Source: Monodelphis domestica
Lineage: Eukaryota > Chordata > Mammalia > Didelphimorphia > Didelphidae
Assembly (NCBI RefSeq): GCF_027887165.1
Contig: NC_077229.1
Span: 111,749,020-111,813,019 of the forward strand
Reading direction: 5' to 3'
Length of the DNA: 64,000 nt
The notes under the pieces were generated by a model. That model was not told where the DNA came from. It worked only from the letters and a program-made list of their open reading frames with translations, and did no database searches. How positions within the stretch are numbered: position 1 is the first letter of the stretch; each line of letters starts with the position of its first letter. Both the position numbers and the translations under genes were made by a program. Positions 32,930-46,055 of the stretch are shown one piece after another.

Positions 32930-33146
32930 CTGTCACACTATGTTATTTTTAGCTACTGTGTTTTGGCCATTAGCTATGTTCTGTTACATTGTCTTTATCT
33001 GTACCCTCCCCTATGACTGGACTGGAGAAAATACCATTATGAAAGTCCATAAACAACTTGGACAAACCCTTTTCCATGGTAAAAACATAGGTCCTTATAT
33101 ATGCTGGGTTTGTCACCAGATCCATCAAGGTTACATGTTGCCTTGA
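32930..33146 (+). pseudogene. Possible env-like remnant in ERV interior
   Basis: An open stretch begins with a hydrophobic leader-like segment ('VFWPLAMFCYIVFICTL') and later has 'ICWVCHQ', reminiscent of a CXXC-type motif of retroviral surface subunits. This is weak evidence; position ahead of the 3' LTR fits. Stops follow at once. Confidence 0.25.
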
Positions 33147-33474
33147 TGGCCTTTTGTTCCTTTTTGCCTTTGTTAATTGTCACATAGATTATGATGGATG
33201 GAGTCCATAAAACTGGTTACAACCTATATACAACCTTTGGAGAATTTAATGAGCTAAAAATTTCTATTGATTTTAAGGAGTCTTTAGAAGTGATTTTTAG
33301 ATATCTAAGAGTACCACTACCTCTGACTAATCATTTGCCTACCTTTTTTTTACTTGTGTGTAACAAGAGGTAAGGGTCCATTTAGTAGTTGAAGTGAAGT
33401 GCAATAGCACTATTGTATTCCCCACCTCTTCATTTATAAAAATATAATGGATGGGACATCAGAAGTGATTTTCA

Positions 33475-33927
33475 CTATTGTAGTCCTCGCCTCCACATTG
33501 CAATGTATGGGGCATATAAATACATGCCTTTTACCACTGTTATAGTCTCATACCAGAGGAGGGGGGTTTCCCAAGGGACTTTGTTACTTCGTGATGGTCT
33601 CATCTGGGAGGTGGGAAGGATTTCCAGAGGGCTTGGTAACCCCTGAATGGCTCCCAGAGGGAGAAGTTTTCCATGGAGCCTAGAAGCTAATGGATGGTTT
33701 TGGCTTACTCTACCCTTCCACCAGAATGATCTAGATTCTTGGTGACATTTTAGACTCAAAAGGTTTTCATCAGCAGTACAGAGGTTTTTTGTTGTTGTTG
33801 TTGTTTTTGGTGCCTTCTGCCACATTTTGGAATAATGGCAATAATAGACTTTGTTAGAAATATCTTCACCAAGATTGAAAGATTGGCTATATCTGGAGAA
33901 CTTGTGATAAGTATCCATGGGCTTCAT
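33475..33927 (-). other. 150-codon open frame antisense to ERV interior, unrecognised
   Basis: Longest non-L1 open frame apart from simple-repeat and RPL8 frames. It runs opposite to the element and includes a poly-threonine run caused by a (GTT)n tract at about 33783-33810. No domain recognised; probably chance. Confidence 0.2.
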
Positions 33928-34061
33928 AGATTTTTATAATGCCACACAGCGAGTGGCTATAGAGACTCATGTGAATCCTAATGATAGCAGGTTTGTTTGC
34001 TATTGTCATTAAATGACTCTTGTGATTTGGGGGATTTTGGTACTTCTTTGAATGTGCTTTA

Positions 34062-34790
34062 TGTGAAGATTAGATTTAACTTTCCCCTGATTGTAAAAAT
34101 TAAATTAACTCTCCTACCTGCTTTCAGATTTAATCACCAAAGGTGTAAACACCCCATTCACACTTGAGTGGAGGAGGTCTGTGACCCATGTGTGCAATAG
34201 TGGGTGACTAATCAGAATTAAACTGACTGCCTCTGGGCAGTCCTAAAGCAAAGCTTCAACTGTGATTGGTAAATGTAAAATTAGAGGAAGACACAGGAAG
34301 TGATGCAAAAGAAAGTGGCTTTAAAAGGGAGTTACAACTTCCTGAGTGGAGTTTTTACTCAGAGTTCTACTTGGAGTTGAACTTCCTGTGAGAGAGAGTT
34401 CTTTATTCTTTGGAGTTGAGACTGGAGGAGAATCTGCTGACCGGACCTGAGACCCTGTTCCTGATGAGGCTGTACTTAAATCTCTTCCTTTGGACTGAGA
34501 GGTGGTGAGTGAAAAAGATGACTCCTTCCTGGATTTTTCTGAAGAGACTAGCTCAGTAGAGACCTATCCTCTTGAGAGAGACATCCCCAAGTCCTTGGCT
34601 ACAAGGGCCAAGGCTACTCTGGTTAATGACTAAACTAGATATCTAGTTTATCTAGGCTGGAAATTTTACCCATGTGATTTTACTTAGGCTTTATACTTTT
34701 GTTCTTTTATTTCTTCTACTGCAAGTGATTACTGATAAACCTTATAAATTATAATACTTGGAGTTATTGGACATTCATTTAAATTTAACA
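34062..34790 (+). mobile_element. 3' LTR of the decayed ERV
   Basis: Starts TGTGAAGATTAGATTTAAC and ends TTTAACA, like the solo LTR at 38329-39237. Contains 'gggcagtcctaaagcaaag', 'ctgtgattggtaaatg', a 'tttaaaaggg' TATA-like box and 'gtggtgagtgaaaaagatga'. Confidence 0.82.
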
Positions 34791-34903
34791 GAACTAATAC
34801 TTAGCAGTGATTCTAATACAGAAAATAATATCTTTTAAAAATAATTCTAAAATAGACTTAGCCATGTAACATTACATATAAATTATCTGTCTGTGTATCT
34901 TCT

Positions 34904-35181
34904 TTCTTTCTTAGTCTATATGTTCTTTTAGAACACAGTGTTCTGCCTACAGTGAGTATTTAGTGTTTGTTTTCCTAGGAGTTAATAAATATTTTTAAGT
35001 TTAAGGGAATTGTTGCCATCCTACCTTCATCCCAATCTTCTTCTCTTCTTAGCCTTTATGCTCCATTAGAACACAGTGCTCTGCATACAGTAGGTGTTTA
35101 ATAAATGCTTTCACAAAAGCTAATCAATATTTTTTAAGTTTAAGAGAATTGTTGCCATCCTAACTTTATCCCAATTATCTT
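34904..35181 (+). repeat. Tandem duplication (~139 bp x 2) of an L2-tail-containing segment
   Basis: Two copies in direct order: 'gaacacagtgttctgcctac' ... 'gaattgttgccatcctacct' and 'gaacacagtgctctgcatac' ... 'gaattgttgccatcctaact', offset 138-139 bp. Each holds an L2 3'-end-like 'cagtaggtgtttaataaatg' section. Copies differ by scattered changes, so the duplication is old. Confidence 0.85.
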
Positions 35182-35290
35182 CAATCTTTCAGTTCCTTAA
35201 CACTTGATTTGATCCCCACCCAGTATCACTATTGCCCACTCTGTTTAAATACAAATCAACTCAAATTTCTTCCACCTTAAACAGCTTGAT

Positions 35291-35584
35291 TTAGCTTTTC
35301 TTCTTGGTGCTGGCAATATATCCATTAATTTTACAGATGAAGCAATTGAGGACAAAAATGACTTGCCCAGTGAGCTGATGATAACGATCTCTGCCTGTGA
35401 TTACTTGCAAAATATCTTTATTCTTTTTCCAAAGATAGATTTCATAATCAAAGTGTATGGGCCAAAGAAGGTAAAGACAATGAATATTGGCAGCCATGCA
35501 ATCAAAAAGTGGGAAGAAAGCATGGTTGACACCTCCAATGTACTCAATAACACATAGAAATCCTAGGATATGGTACTTTGCCAT
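35291..35584 (-). other. 97-codon open frame, unrecognised
   Basis: Aromatic- and cysteine-rich frame with several hydrophobic segments and a lysine-rich end. I do not recognise it. It could be a processed pseudogene fragment or chance; no A-tail or duplication was found. Confidence 0.2.
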
Positions 35585-35689
35585 TAAGATAAATCAATTT
35601 TTAAGTTATATAATAGGGAAATGGTTAAATTAATTTACATTAGTGTAATTAATTAGATGACTAAGATGGATAAACTAAAATGGATAAAT

Positions 35690-36010
35690 CAGTCAGTCAC
35701 CTTAGGATTTATTAAGCACCTACTATGGGCCAGACATTAAGGATATAAAGAGAGGCAAAAAAACCCCCAAACTCCCAGTTTTCAAGAAGTTCATAGTCTA
35801 TTAGAGGAAACAATATTGCAAATAGCAATGTAGAAACAAGCTATATACAGAATAAATTGGGGATAGTCTTTGATGAATGAGGACTGCAAAAGACTTCTTG
35901 TGGAAAGTGGGATTTAGCTGAGCCTTGAAGGAAGCCAGTGGTAGAGATGAGGAAGGGAAAGGTTTCAGGCACAGGGGACAGTCAGAGAAAACACAAAGAG
36001 ATCTGGAAAG
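35690..36010 (+). repeat. Long old marsupial interspersed repeat
   Basis: 'ttattaagcacctactatgg', 'agctatatacagaataaatt' and 'gctgagccttgaaggaagcc' are consecutive landmarks of a common long non-coding repeat; pieces recur at 11200, 37973, 39460 and 50940. Confidence 0.6.
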
Positions 36011-36252
36011 AGCTTTATGAGATAATGCAAACCACAAAAGATGCAACCAAAGAATGGAGCATGCACTCTGATTACATGAGGAAAAGTAAGAATTCATGAG
36101 ATCAATGTCCATTCATGAGAATGAATGAACAGGAAATCCCAGAGGGGACTTAGAGGAAGGAATTGAAAAAGTATTGGGATACTTTATGTGTAAAATCAAT
36201 TCATTAAAATATAAACAATTAGTGAGGAAGTATAATTGTTCTCTTTGGGTTT

Positions 36253-36265
36253 TAATGTTAAGTTT
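36253..36265. repeat. Target-site duplication of the RPL8 retrocopy (3' side)
   Basis: 'taatgttaagttt', identical to 37127-37139. Confidence 0.92.
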
Positions 36266-37126
<861 letters not shown>

Positions 37127-37139
37127 TAATGTTAAGTTT
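37127..37139. repeat. Target-site duplication of the RPL8 retrocopy (5' side)
   Basis: 'taatgttaagttt', identical to 36253-36265. Confidence 0.92.
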
Positions 37140-37698
37140 CTAATAAAACATTTATTTTTTACAAAAGAGATTTCCAATCTTGATTATAGAAATAAACAAA
37201 TCCAGTAAAATACTTAATCAAATAATATCCCCAAAAGAATACTTTGGTAATTTTTTTCCCCCTATTGAGCCTCTTGCTCAAGGTTTTGAGATGCTCACAT
37301 GCTGTTCTTCTTACTGTAAACTTGAACAGATGGTCTGTTTGTGGTCTCAGCCACATGGCAGCTGTCTACTCAGGTCTCATTTTAGCTCTGAAAAATCATT
37401 TCAATTTGAACCTAGTGGAGAGGTGCCAAGTACTGAATTCAATGACAGATTTTTCATTATTGTTCATGGTAATTACAGCTATGACTTTTCTAGAACCTGT
37501 AACAGTCTTTTCTTCTTCTGATTAGTGCCTTCCTGGTTGCTCACTTCCAGTAGCACACATGGCAGAGTCCTGCAGTCTGAAATAGGTACTATCTCTCACC
37601 CAGTGCACCCCTATGCACTGTTGTGGAGAAGTCCCAGCTCCTTCCCTACTGACTCAAGCTCCTGGAGGTCTGTTTCTGCCTTTGCCAGTTTCAGTTTT
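37140..37698. other. Stretch without recognised feature
   Basis: No repeat assigned. The plus-strand frames of 93-113 codons at 37180-37525 overlap in two phases and show no motif. Confidence 0.4.
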
Positions 37699-37700
37699 GA

Positions 37701-37732
<32 letters not shown>

Positions 37733-37751
37733 TCAATAGAGAGATAGATAT
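37699..37751 (+). repeat. (GATA)n/(GACA)n microsatellite
   Basis: About five GATA units, then GACA units, then degenerate GATA. A pyrimidine-rich stretch follows to about 37900. Confidence 0.95.
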
Positions 37752-37972
37752 CTTTCTGTCTCATACTCTCTTTCTCCCCTTCCCTTTACCCCTCTTTTAT
37801 CACTCTGTCCTCTCTGTCTTTGTCTCTATCTCTCTCTTCCCCTCTATCTCTACCTGTCTTTCCTCTCTTTCTCTTTGGATGTCTTCTCTGTCACTGTCTC
37901 TTTGTCAGCTCTGTTTTTATCTTGCTCTGTGCTGGGATGCCTGTCCTCTTTCTCCTTCCTCTTGGCATGCTC

Positions 37973-38105
37973 TCAATCAAAGTAGCAATTATTAAGAACC
38001 TATTGTGTGCCAGGCACTGTACTAAGTGCAATGAATGATAAAGAAGTTTTCATGATAATAAAAAACCTAAAGACAAGTCTCTGATTTCAAGGAGCTCATA
38101 ATCCC
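37973..38105 (+). repeat. Fragment of the long old marsupial repeat
   Basis: 'ttattaagaacctattgtgt' then 'gccaggcactgtactaagtg' then 'tctgatttcaaggagctcat'. Confidence 0.65.
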
Positions 38106-38328
38106 ATCTCTGTCCCTATTTTCTTCTATTTCTGAATATGTCAGTCTTCGTTCTCCTTCTGCCCTTTAATCTACCCTTCCAAATTTATTTTTTCCCATCT
38201 GTTCTTCATTAGATTGCCTCCAGATGATCAGCAATCACTCTTAGCTGCCTCAGGGACTTTTCTCTTTACTTCTGCCCCCTAACCCCCAGACTCAGTGGGG
38301 AAACTTCCTGGAGGTCTTAGCTAATCTC

Positions 38329-39237
<909 letters not shown>

Positions 39238-39459
39238 TCTCATTCAAGGGTGCTCTATTTCTTTGGGCTCCACTGTACTGAACTCACCAGAATTCTTCAG
39301 AACTCTAACCCCTAAGGTTTGAGGAGAGTTAGCAAGTGTGCTCACCACTTCTTTAGAACAGGGTAGAGATTGACTGAGGCAACCTTGAATCTGGCTTCTT
39401 CTGGTCTCATAGGATGTTACTGGTCCTTTTAGAAAACAACAGGATCATACATTTAAAAC

Positions 39460-39640
39460 CAACAAACATTTACTTAAAAGTGTGCCAGGCATTGTGCTAA
39501 ATGCTGGAAATACAAACAAGCAGAAAGAAAGGCAATACAAAAGGAACTAAAAAGCAAGGTGAGAGGATGGTGGAAGTGAAGGTACTGGGATGAGGGGCAA
39601 GGTTGACAAAGTCCTGTGGAAAACCAAGAACATAGATTAG
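39460..39640 (+). repeat. Fragment of the long old marsupial repeat
   Basis: 'agtgtgccaggcattgtgct' and 'aaatgctggaaatacaaaca' match the family landmarks. Confidence 0.55.
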
Positions 39641-39687
39641 AGAGGAATGAAGAGCTTGTTGGTCTGTTCTTCCTTGAAATGGAAGTT

Positions 39688-39886
39688 CTGGGGGCAGCTC
39701 AATGGATTGAGAGCCAGGCCTAGAGATGAGAGGTCCTGGGTTCAAATGTGGCCTCAGACACTTCCCAGCTGTGTGACCCTCGGCAAGTCACTTAACCCCC
39801 ATTGCCTAGCCCTTACCACTCTCTTCCTTGGAACCAATATTGATTCTTTGTATTGATTTTAATACAGAAGATAAACTTTTTTTTTT
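39688..39886 (+). repeat. Type A tRNA-derived SINE with likely duplication
   Basis: 'gagccaggcctagagatgag', 'gtcacttaacccccattgcc' and a T/A-rich end. Flanks 'aaatggaagttct' and 'aagtggatgttct' match 11 of 13. The head has a short deletion ('gcagctcaatgg'). Confidence 0.85.
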
Positions 39887-40276
39887 AAAAGTGGATGTTC
39901 TAGACTTTAGAAGCCTATATGCTCCAATTCCATCATTTGACAGTTGAAGAAACTGAGGCCTGAATTCCAAAATATGGAGGCTCTCAGTAAAAAAAGTGAG
40001 TTTACTAAATGAGATGTAGTACTCATTTAAAATACTTTGTCATGTAAGAAAACATGGATGGCATGAAGACATTATGGAAGTCTAATGTCCAGAGTGAAGA
40101 AGGTGGTAGTCTCACTGACCTCTGTTCCCATTTAGAATATGATGCCCCATTTTACTCTGCTCGTCCTTGCCCTCACTCCCAGCAGCTGAAATTCACCTCT
40201 GTTGACCTCTCCTCTAAAAGGTAGCCCTTATCCCACACCAGCACTGTTTTCTCTCCTGGGCACTTTTTCATCTGTA

Positions 40277-40520
40277 GGCAGCTACGTGTGACACAGTGGA
40301 TAAAGCCCTGGACTGAACCTCTGGAAGACTTGAGTTCCAATTCTGCCTCAGACACTTGCTAGCTGTGTGACCCTGAACAAGTCATTTAACCTTTGCATTA
40401 GTTTCTTCTTCTGTTAAATGTAGATCATAATTTCTACTTCCTGAAGTTGTTGTGAAGATCAAATGATACTGTATTAGTAAATGCTATAAAATTATATATA
40501 TACATATATACTAGTTTTAT
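40277..40520 (+). repeat. tRNA-headed MIR-like SINE ending in TA-rich repeat
   Basis: 'gacacagtggataaagccct' head, 'gctagctgtgtgaccctgaa', then MIR-like 'gttgttgtgaagatcaaatg' and 'tatatatacatatata'. Confidence 0.75.
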
Positions 40521-40639
40521 TATTATGATTATTATATTCTGGTTGTTTTTCTACTTTTATTTCTATAACTAGGGTTATTTTAAGTATCAAATGGTGTGAA
40601 AGTATTTTGTAAGCCACAAAATAATGTGGACATGTCTAC

Positions 40640-40910
40640 TTTATCATCATCTCCCTTACTGTATGCTCCCTGAGGACAAGATTTGTTATTTATGGAGGAA
40701 AAGCCTAAAGTTTTCACTGGCCAGGAAATGGGAAGAAAATAGCCCTAACTAAAAACCTCTGGGTTTTGTGTTATGTTTTGGCCAGCTTAAAAACTCACTT
40801 TTTCTGGCACTTACCTATCTTTGAATAAACTTTCCCTGCCCTACCCATTGACTGGTCTAGGGCCTAGCAAATAGTAGATGTTTAATACATGCTTGTATCA
40901 AATTGAATTC
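40640..40910 (+). repeat. L2 LINE 3' end, interrupted
   Basis: 'tatgctccctgaggacaaga' and, further on, 'agcaaatagtagatgtttaa' are L2 3'-terminal landmarks; 40695-40840 between them is unassigned. Confidence 0.55.
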
Positions 40911-40989
40911 AAATACTTGAACTAAGTTAAAGTATTTGAAGAGGAATCATGTGGAAGAAGGATTAAACTTGATCCACTTGGACCTAGAG

Positions 40990-41350
40990 GGGAGGAGTGG
41001 ACCTGTCAAGGATTCAGATTTCATGAGAGCTGATGTGGAATGGGCCACCTCAGGAGGTGGTGGGTCCTGGCATCACTGGAATTCTTCAAGCATAGGCTGG
41101 ATGACACTTGTAAAAATTCTGTAGAGGGGATTCCTACTCAGGAAGTTAGGCAGCAAGCATTTATTAAGCCATTATTGTATGCTAGGTGCTCTAGGGATAA
41201 AAATATAAACAAAAATACAGTCTCTGCCCTCAAGGAGTGAAGATTGTTGACCTGGGCCTATTTCCAAAATGGCAGCCTTGGATGGTACTCACCAACTACT
41301 TAGACTTTCGATGGGTCCCTCCCAGTTCTAAATCCTGTGATCTCTGAGTC
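40990..41350 (+). repeat. CR1/L3 LINE 3' end with an inserted old repeat
   Basis: 'gtggaatgggccacctcagg', 'ttcttcaagcataggctgga' and 'ttctgtagaggggattccta' are typical of CR1/L3 3' ends. Interrupted at about 41145-41240 by a 'catttattaagccattattg' fragment, then resumes with 'tgggtccctcccagttctaa'. Confidence 0.65.
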
Positions 41351-41814
41351 CTTTCCAATTCCTGGGCCATGTGATGAACTGAACTGAACTGACCCGAATT
41401 GTTCTCCGGCCCTGACATCTCTAGTCCTCATTAAACCCTTGCAGAGGAGAAACCAAAAGAGGCTGGCATTCACCAATCATCTACCATGTCAGAAATGTGG
41501 ACCTATTCCAGGGCATTCTTGAAGGTAATGAGAAATATCTGTGAAGTCTGGGAAGAAAAAGAGGGATGGGAGGAACAATGGAGACAAGGGAAGGAGAGAT
41601 GTCAAGAAGTGAATAAGGGGAGAGAGACAAATGTATCTCTTTGTGATCAAAAGGAGTTCCCTGATCTTATTTTATCCTTGATGGAAACATAAGCTAACAC
41701 TGCTGCTTGAGACCAATCCTACCCTTAGACAGGCAGGTGTGGGGGGGTGATTTGATTGCTTTTCTCCCACATTTAATCAGTGCAGTTTCACATTCCTTAA
41801 TCAAACCAGTTTCA
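41351..41814. other. Stretch without recognised feature
   Basis: Includes a purine-rich plus-strand stretch at about 41545-41630. No gene recognised. Confidence 0.4.
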
Positions 41815-42049
41815 CATTCCTTATCAGTTGATCCACACAACAGTCTGTGAAGTTAAGCAGAATAGATGTTATTTACCCTTTCCTACAGATGAGGACAATG
41901 AAGCTCAGACGGTAGGAGGGAACACACTATCCTGCCTCCTCAGAGAGAAAGGGAGTCTACTGGGGTCAGGGGAAGAGGGAAGGGTCCTTTTGAGCAGGTG
42001 GCAGATCTAGGTGGTGCACCATAGATGGGTTTTCTAGGCCTCCAGAAAG

Positions 42050-42105
42050 TGGAAGGAAGGAAGGAAGGAGGGAAAGAGGGAAGGAAGGAACAGGAAGGAA
42101 GGAGT
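42050..42105 (+). repeat. (GGAA)n microsatellite
   Basis: Repeated GGAA with GGGA variants immediately before a MIR. Confidence 0.9.
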
Positions 42106-42365
42106 ATTTATTAAACACCTATTATATGCCAGACACTGTGCTAAGTGCTCTACAAATATTACCTCATTTGATCCTCACAATTATCCTAGGAACTGGATGG
42201 GATTATTATCCCCACTTTACAGTTGTCAAAATTGAGGCAGGCAGATATTAAACAACTTGCCCAGAGTTACAACAAATTAGTGCCTGAGGCTGGATTTGAC
42301 ATTTTTTTGTAGTCTTCTTGACTTCAAGTCTAGCATTCTATCTATCATGCCTCCTGGCTGCCAAT
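42106..42365 (+). repeat. MIR/THER1-type SINE, near full length
   Basis: 'tattatatgccagacactgt', 'attacctcatttgatcctca', 'ccccactttacagttgtcaa' and 'gcctgaggctggatttgaca'. Confidence 0.82.
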
Positions 42366-42449
42366 TAGAAGTGAGAGGCAGGGTAGAGGAGACTTCAGGA
42401 GGTGGGAGAAGGGCTCATTTAGGGCTTTTCTTCCCTTATCAAAAGAACA

Positions 42450-42615
42450 TCGGACCAAAAATGAGAAGACTTATGTTCTAGTACTATCTCTGCAACTAAT
42501 TCAAAGCATGACATTGAGCAAATCATCTTCCCACTTTAGATCTCAGTTTCCCCATCTGTATGAGGAAAACTGAACTAGAAATCATATAATGTACTTCCCA
42601 GCTCTTAAATCCTAT
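42450..42615 (+). repeat. MIR-like SINE
   Basis: 'atgagaagacttatgttcta', 'ctcagtttccccatctgtat' and 'tgtacttcccagctctt'. Confidence 0.65.
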
Positions 42616-42850
42616 GGTGTTACAGGATACCATAGACACAATCTATCTCCTGTGTCTTCCCTACCCACTTTCAGTTATTCAGCCATCCTCAAAGAATCAG
42701 ACTGTTTATAGAGGTCTCAGCTGTGCCTGGTGCAGACTGATGTACTTATCTCCCCACCTCAGTCTCTCAGCTGTCCCTCTTCCATATCAGACATTGGATC
42801 CTCTCCGTGAGCTTTGGCTATAGGCCATATCTGAGTGACTTCCAGGATTT

Positions 42851-43250
<400 letters not shown>

Positions 43251-43449
43251 TTTCAGTTTTTGACAACTCTATTAGAAAGTTTTTCTATCTTTTAAGTCAT
43301 AAGCAACTTGCCTCAACGTACCCAGGAAGACATTGAGTGACTGAGCAAAAATTAAAATCCAGATCTTCTGACTGCCTGACCAAGGTGCTTCCCTCCTACC
43401 AATGCTTCCCTCTGACTGTCTTCAGGACCTAGACCCACCAGGGAACAGT

Positions 43450-44450
43450 GGGAATTGGAGGAGAAGAGAAAACTTCCCTATAAATCTGAGATTTTAGGCC
43501 AAAAACTCATTATTCAACAAAAACTTCTAGGAAAACTAGAAAATAGCCTGGTAGAAACTAAGCATAGACCAATATCTCACATCATATACAAGGTAAGCTC
43601 AAAATGGATACATATTTTAGACATTAAGAGTAACATCATAAGCATATTAGGGGAAAATGGAAAAAAAATGACCTGTCAGATCTGTGAATAAGGGATGAGT
43701 TTATGGCCAAACAAGATAAAGAGGATCAAAAGATCTAAAACGGATAATTGGGGTGCAGCTAGGTAGCACAGTGGATAGAGTTCCAGACTTGGAGGCAGGA
43801 GGTCCTGAGTTCAAATCTGGTTACAGATACCTCCTAGATGTATGATCCTGGGTAAGTCACATAACCCAGATTACTTAGCTCTTGCTGTCCTCTCTTAGAA
43901 TTGATACTGACAGATGGTAATAGTTTAAATAAAATGGGTAACTTTGCTTATATGAAATAAGAAAGGTTTTGTACAAACAAATCCAATGTAGCTAAAGTTA
44001 GACAGAAAGCAGGAAACTGGGAGCAAATTTTTACAGAAAGTTTCTCTGATAAAGACTTCATTTCTCAAATATAAGAGGAACTGAGCCAATTTATAAAAAT
44101 GAGTTCTTCTCCAGTTAAGAGGACAAAGGATATAAATGGGCTGTTTTCAGAATCAGAAAGCAATCAGTTATCACAAGAAAAGTACTTTAAATAACTAATA
44201 ATCAGAGAAATACAAATTTAAGCAATTCTGAGGTACCACCTCAGCTAACAGATTGACTCTCAAGACAGAAAAGAAAAATGATAAATGGAGGGGATGTGGA
44301 AAAATAGGGACATTGATGGGCTATTTGTGTAGTTATAAATTGGGCCGGCCATTCTGGAGAATAATTTGGAACTATACCCAAAAGGCTATAAAGGTGTCCA
44401 TACCCTCTTTTGACCCAGCAACATCATTACTAGATCAATAATGTTTTTTA
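43450..44450 (+). mobile_element. Old L1 ORF2 3' portion with nested SINE
   Basis: 'caaaatggatacatatttta', 'aaaatagggacattgatggg' and 'ataatttggaactataccca' parallel the young L1 ORF2 in reverse. The last recognisable part is 'gacccagcaacatcattact'. No A-tail; internal fragment with many stops. Confidence 0.82.
43750..43940 (+). repeat. tRNA-derived SINE (type A-like) nested in L1
   Basis: 'gcagctaggtagcacagtgg', 'gaggtcctgagttcaaatct'-like body and a short A-rich end. Flanking L1 bases 'aaaacggataatt' and 'aaaatgggtaact' look like a diverged duplication. Confidence 0.78.
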
Positions 44451-44864
44451 AAGCAACAACAAGGGCCAGAGTCCCCAGATACTCTACTTCAAGGTCCAGG
44501 CTCCTAGAGATGATTAGAGGGCCCCAGAGAGGTGGTCCCACTGTCTCTTCTCAGCCTAAATTCCAGATTCTTCCTTCTACTAAAGAGAACACGTAATGAA
44601 GGAAAATAGAAAGTTGGAGCAGAGTGAACTCAGCTAGACTTCTTTTCAGCAATGTGCTGGGTAAAGCCAAAGCTAATCCAAGCCCTTGTTAAATTTTTAT
44701 TGTGAGCATTTACACCTCAGAAATTGGCACAGGTACCAATCAGGGTTTCATGTATTGTTTTCATGGTTGTCTAGACTTAAGAAAATGCTAATGCAGATTA
44801 ATCTTAAAAGTGAGTTCATACATTGCCCTCGTGTCCCATTAAACATTTGTCATCACATCTTGGC
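44451..44864. other. Stretch without recognised feature
   Basis: No repeat or gene identified. Confidence 0.4.
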
Positions 44865-44910
44865 TCTCTCTCTCTCTCTCTCTCTCTATTTCTCTCTCTC
44901 TCTCTCTCAT

Positions 44911-44944
<34 letters not shown>
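44865..44944 (+). repeat. Compound (CT)n-(CA)n microsatellite
   Basis: CT array with one ATTT interruption switching to ACAC. Confidence 0.97.
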
Positions 44945-44945
<1 letters not shown>

Positions 44946-45024
44946 AAGCAATAACAACAAAGAAGGTTATGAAGAATAGTGCCCATTAACACACTTCTTT
45001 CTTCGATGCTTAAAAAATTGTGTG

Positions 45025-45209
45025 AGAAGCTAAGTAGTACAGTGGATAGAGAGCCAATCCTGGAGTTGGGAGGACTTGGGTTCAAATCTGACCACAGATA
45101 CTTCCTAGCTAGGTGATCCTGGACAAGTCCTAAACTGCAATTGCCTAGCCCTTGCTGCTCTTCTGTCATAGAATTAATACAGAACAGAAGGTAAGGGTAT
45201 AAAAAAAAA
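45025..45209 (+). repeat. Type A tRNA-derived SINE with A-tail
   Basis: 'gaagctaagtagtacagtgg', 'gttgggaggacttgggttca', 'gacaagtcctaaactgcaat', 'gaaggtaagggtat' and an A9 tail. Confidence 0.87.
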
Positions 45210-45506
45210 GATTCATTTTGAGTGAATGGAAGTTAGGGATGGAGAAAATATGGGTTTTTACCTACCTGGCTCAACTGCCAAGAAGAATTGCATTCTTGTT
45301 ACAGATTCTGAGATGCTGTCATCTGGAAGAATTTAATCTGTAGGTCTTTCATTATCTTTAATTTTTCATTTTTCTTTTACTCATCCATACCCCATGTCCA
45401 GTATCATCGCACCACCTAGCTGCCAAGAAGCTATGCCTTCACTCAGATACTACTAGATTTCTCCACTAAGGTCCTAATCTTTGTTCTTCCTAAATCCCAG
45501 GACAGG

Positions 45507-45540
45507 TTTTTTTTTTGGTTTGTTTGTTTGTTTGTTTTTT
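45507..45540 (+). repeat. Poly-T with (GTTT)n
   Basis: T9 followed by four GTTT units and T6. Confidence 0.9.
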
Positions 45541-45751
45541 GCATACAATTGCTCACTGGGCACACAGCACTAACATCAATTAAATTCTTCAAAAAACTGC
45601 TAAAGCCCTCCACAACTCCATCAGGCATTGGCTACCCCTCTGCTGATGAGCCCTCCTACTCTCACCCCACCATATTAGACTTTTACAAAGATGGCAGCAG
45701 GCACATGACAAGTAAGTCCATACTTCCTGGCTTGGTAGGTCTTGCTAGAGT

Positions 45752-45927
45752 TTACCCTCTCCCATTATACTGTGTATTGATTCTAAGGCAGAGCATAAAG
45801 GCTCAATGAGTATTAAGTGACTTGCCCAGGGTCACACAGCCAAGAAGTGTCTGAGGTCAAATTTGAACCCAGGACCTCCCATCTCTAGTCTTGGCTCTCA
45901 ATCCACTGAATCACCCAGTTGCCCCTA
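45752..45927 (-). repeat. Type A tRNA-derived SINE
   Basis: 'attaagtgacttgcccaggg', 'aacccaggacctcccatctc' and 'gaatcacccagttgcccc'. Confidence 0.87.
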
Positions 45928-45962
45928 TATTGGTCCTCTTTGAAATGAAGGATGAGAAACAA

Positions 45963-45964
<2 letters not shown>

Positions 45965-46004
<40 letters not shown>

Positions 46005-46055
46005 TACACACATATATACATCTATATGTACACATATATATGTATACACACACAC
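45965..46055. repeat. (TA)n/(TACA)n microsatellite
   Basis: About 18 TA units followed by mixed TACA/TATG and CACA. Confidence 0.96.

Larger units (their letters stand above)
31660..34790 (+). mobile_element. Decayed LTR retroelement (partial 5' LTR, interior, 3' LTR)
   Basis: Positions 31662-31793 match the last ~130 bp of the LTR at 34062-34790 at roughly nine bases in ten. A TGG-starting primer-binding site follows at 31798. The interior (about 2.26 kb) is full of stops with no clear pol. The two LTR ends read aaatcttaca and aaatttaaca. The 5' LTR is truncated, so flanking duplications cannot be compared. Likely an old class I-like ERV or a non-autonomous relative. Confidence 0.7.
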
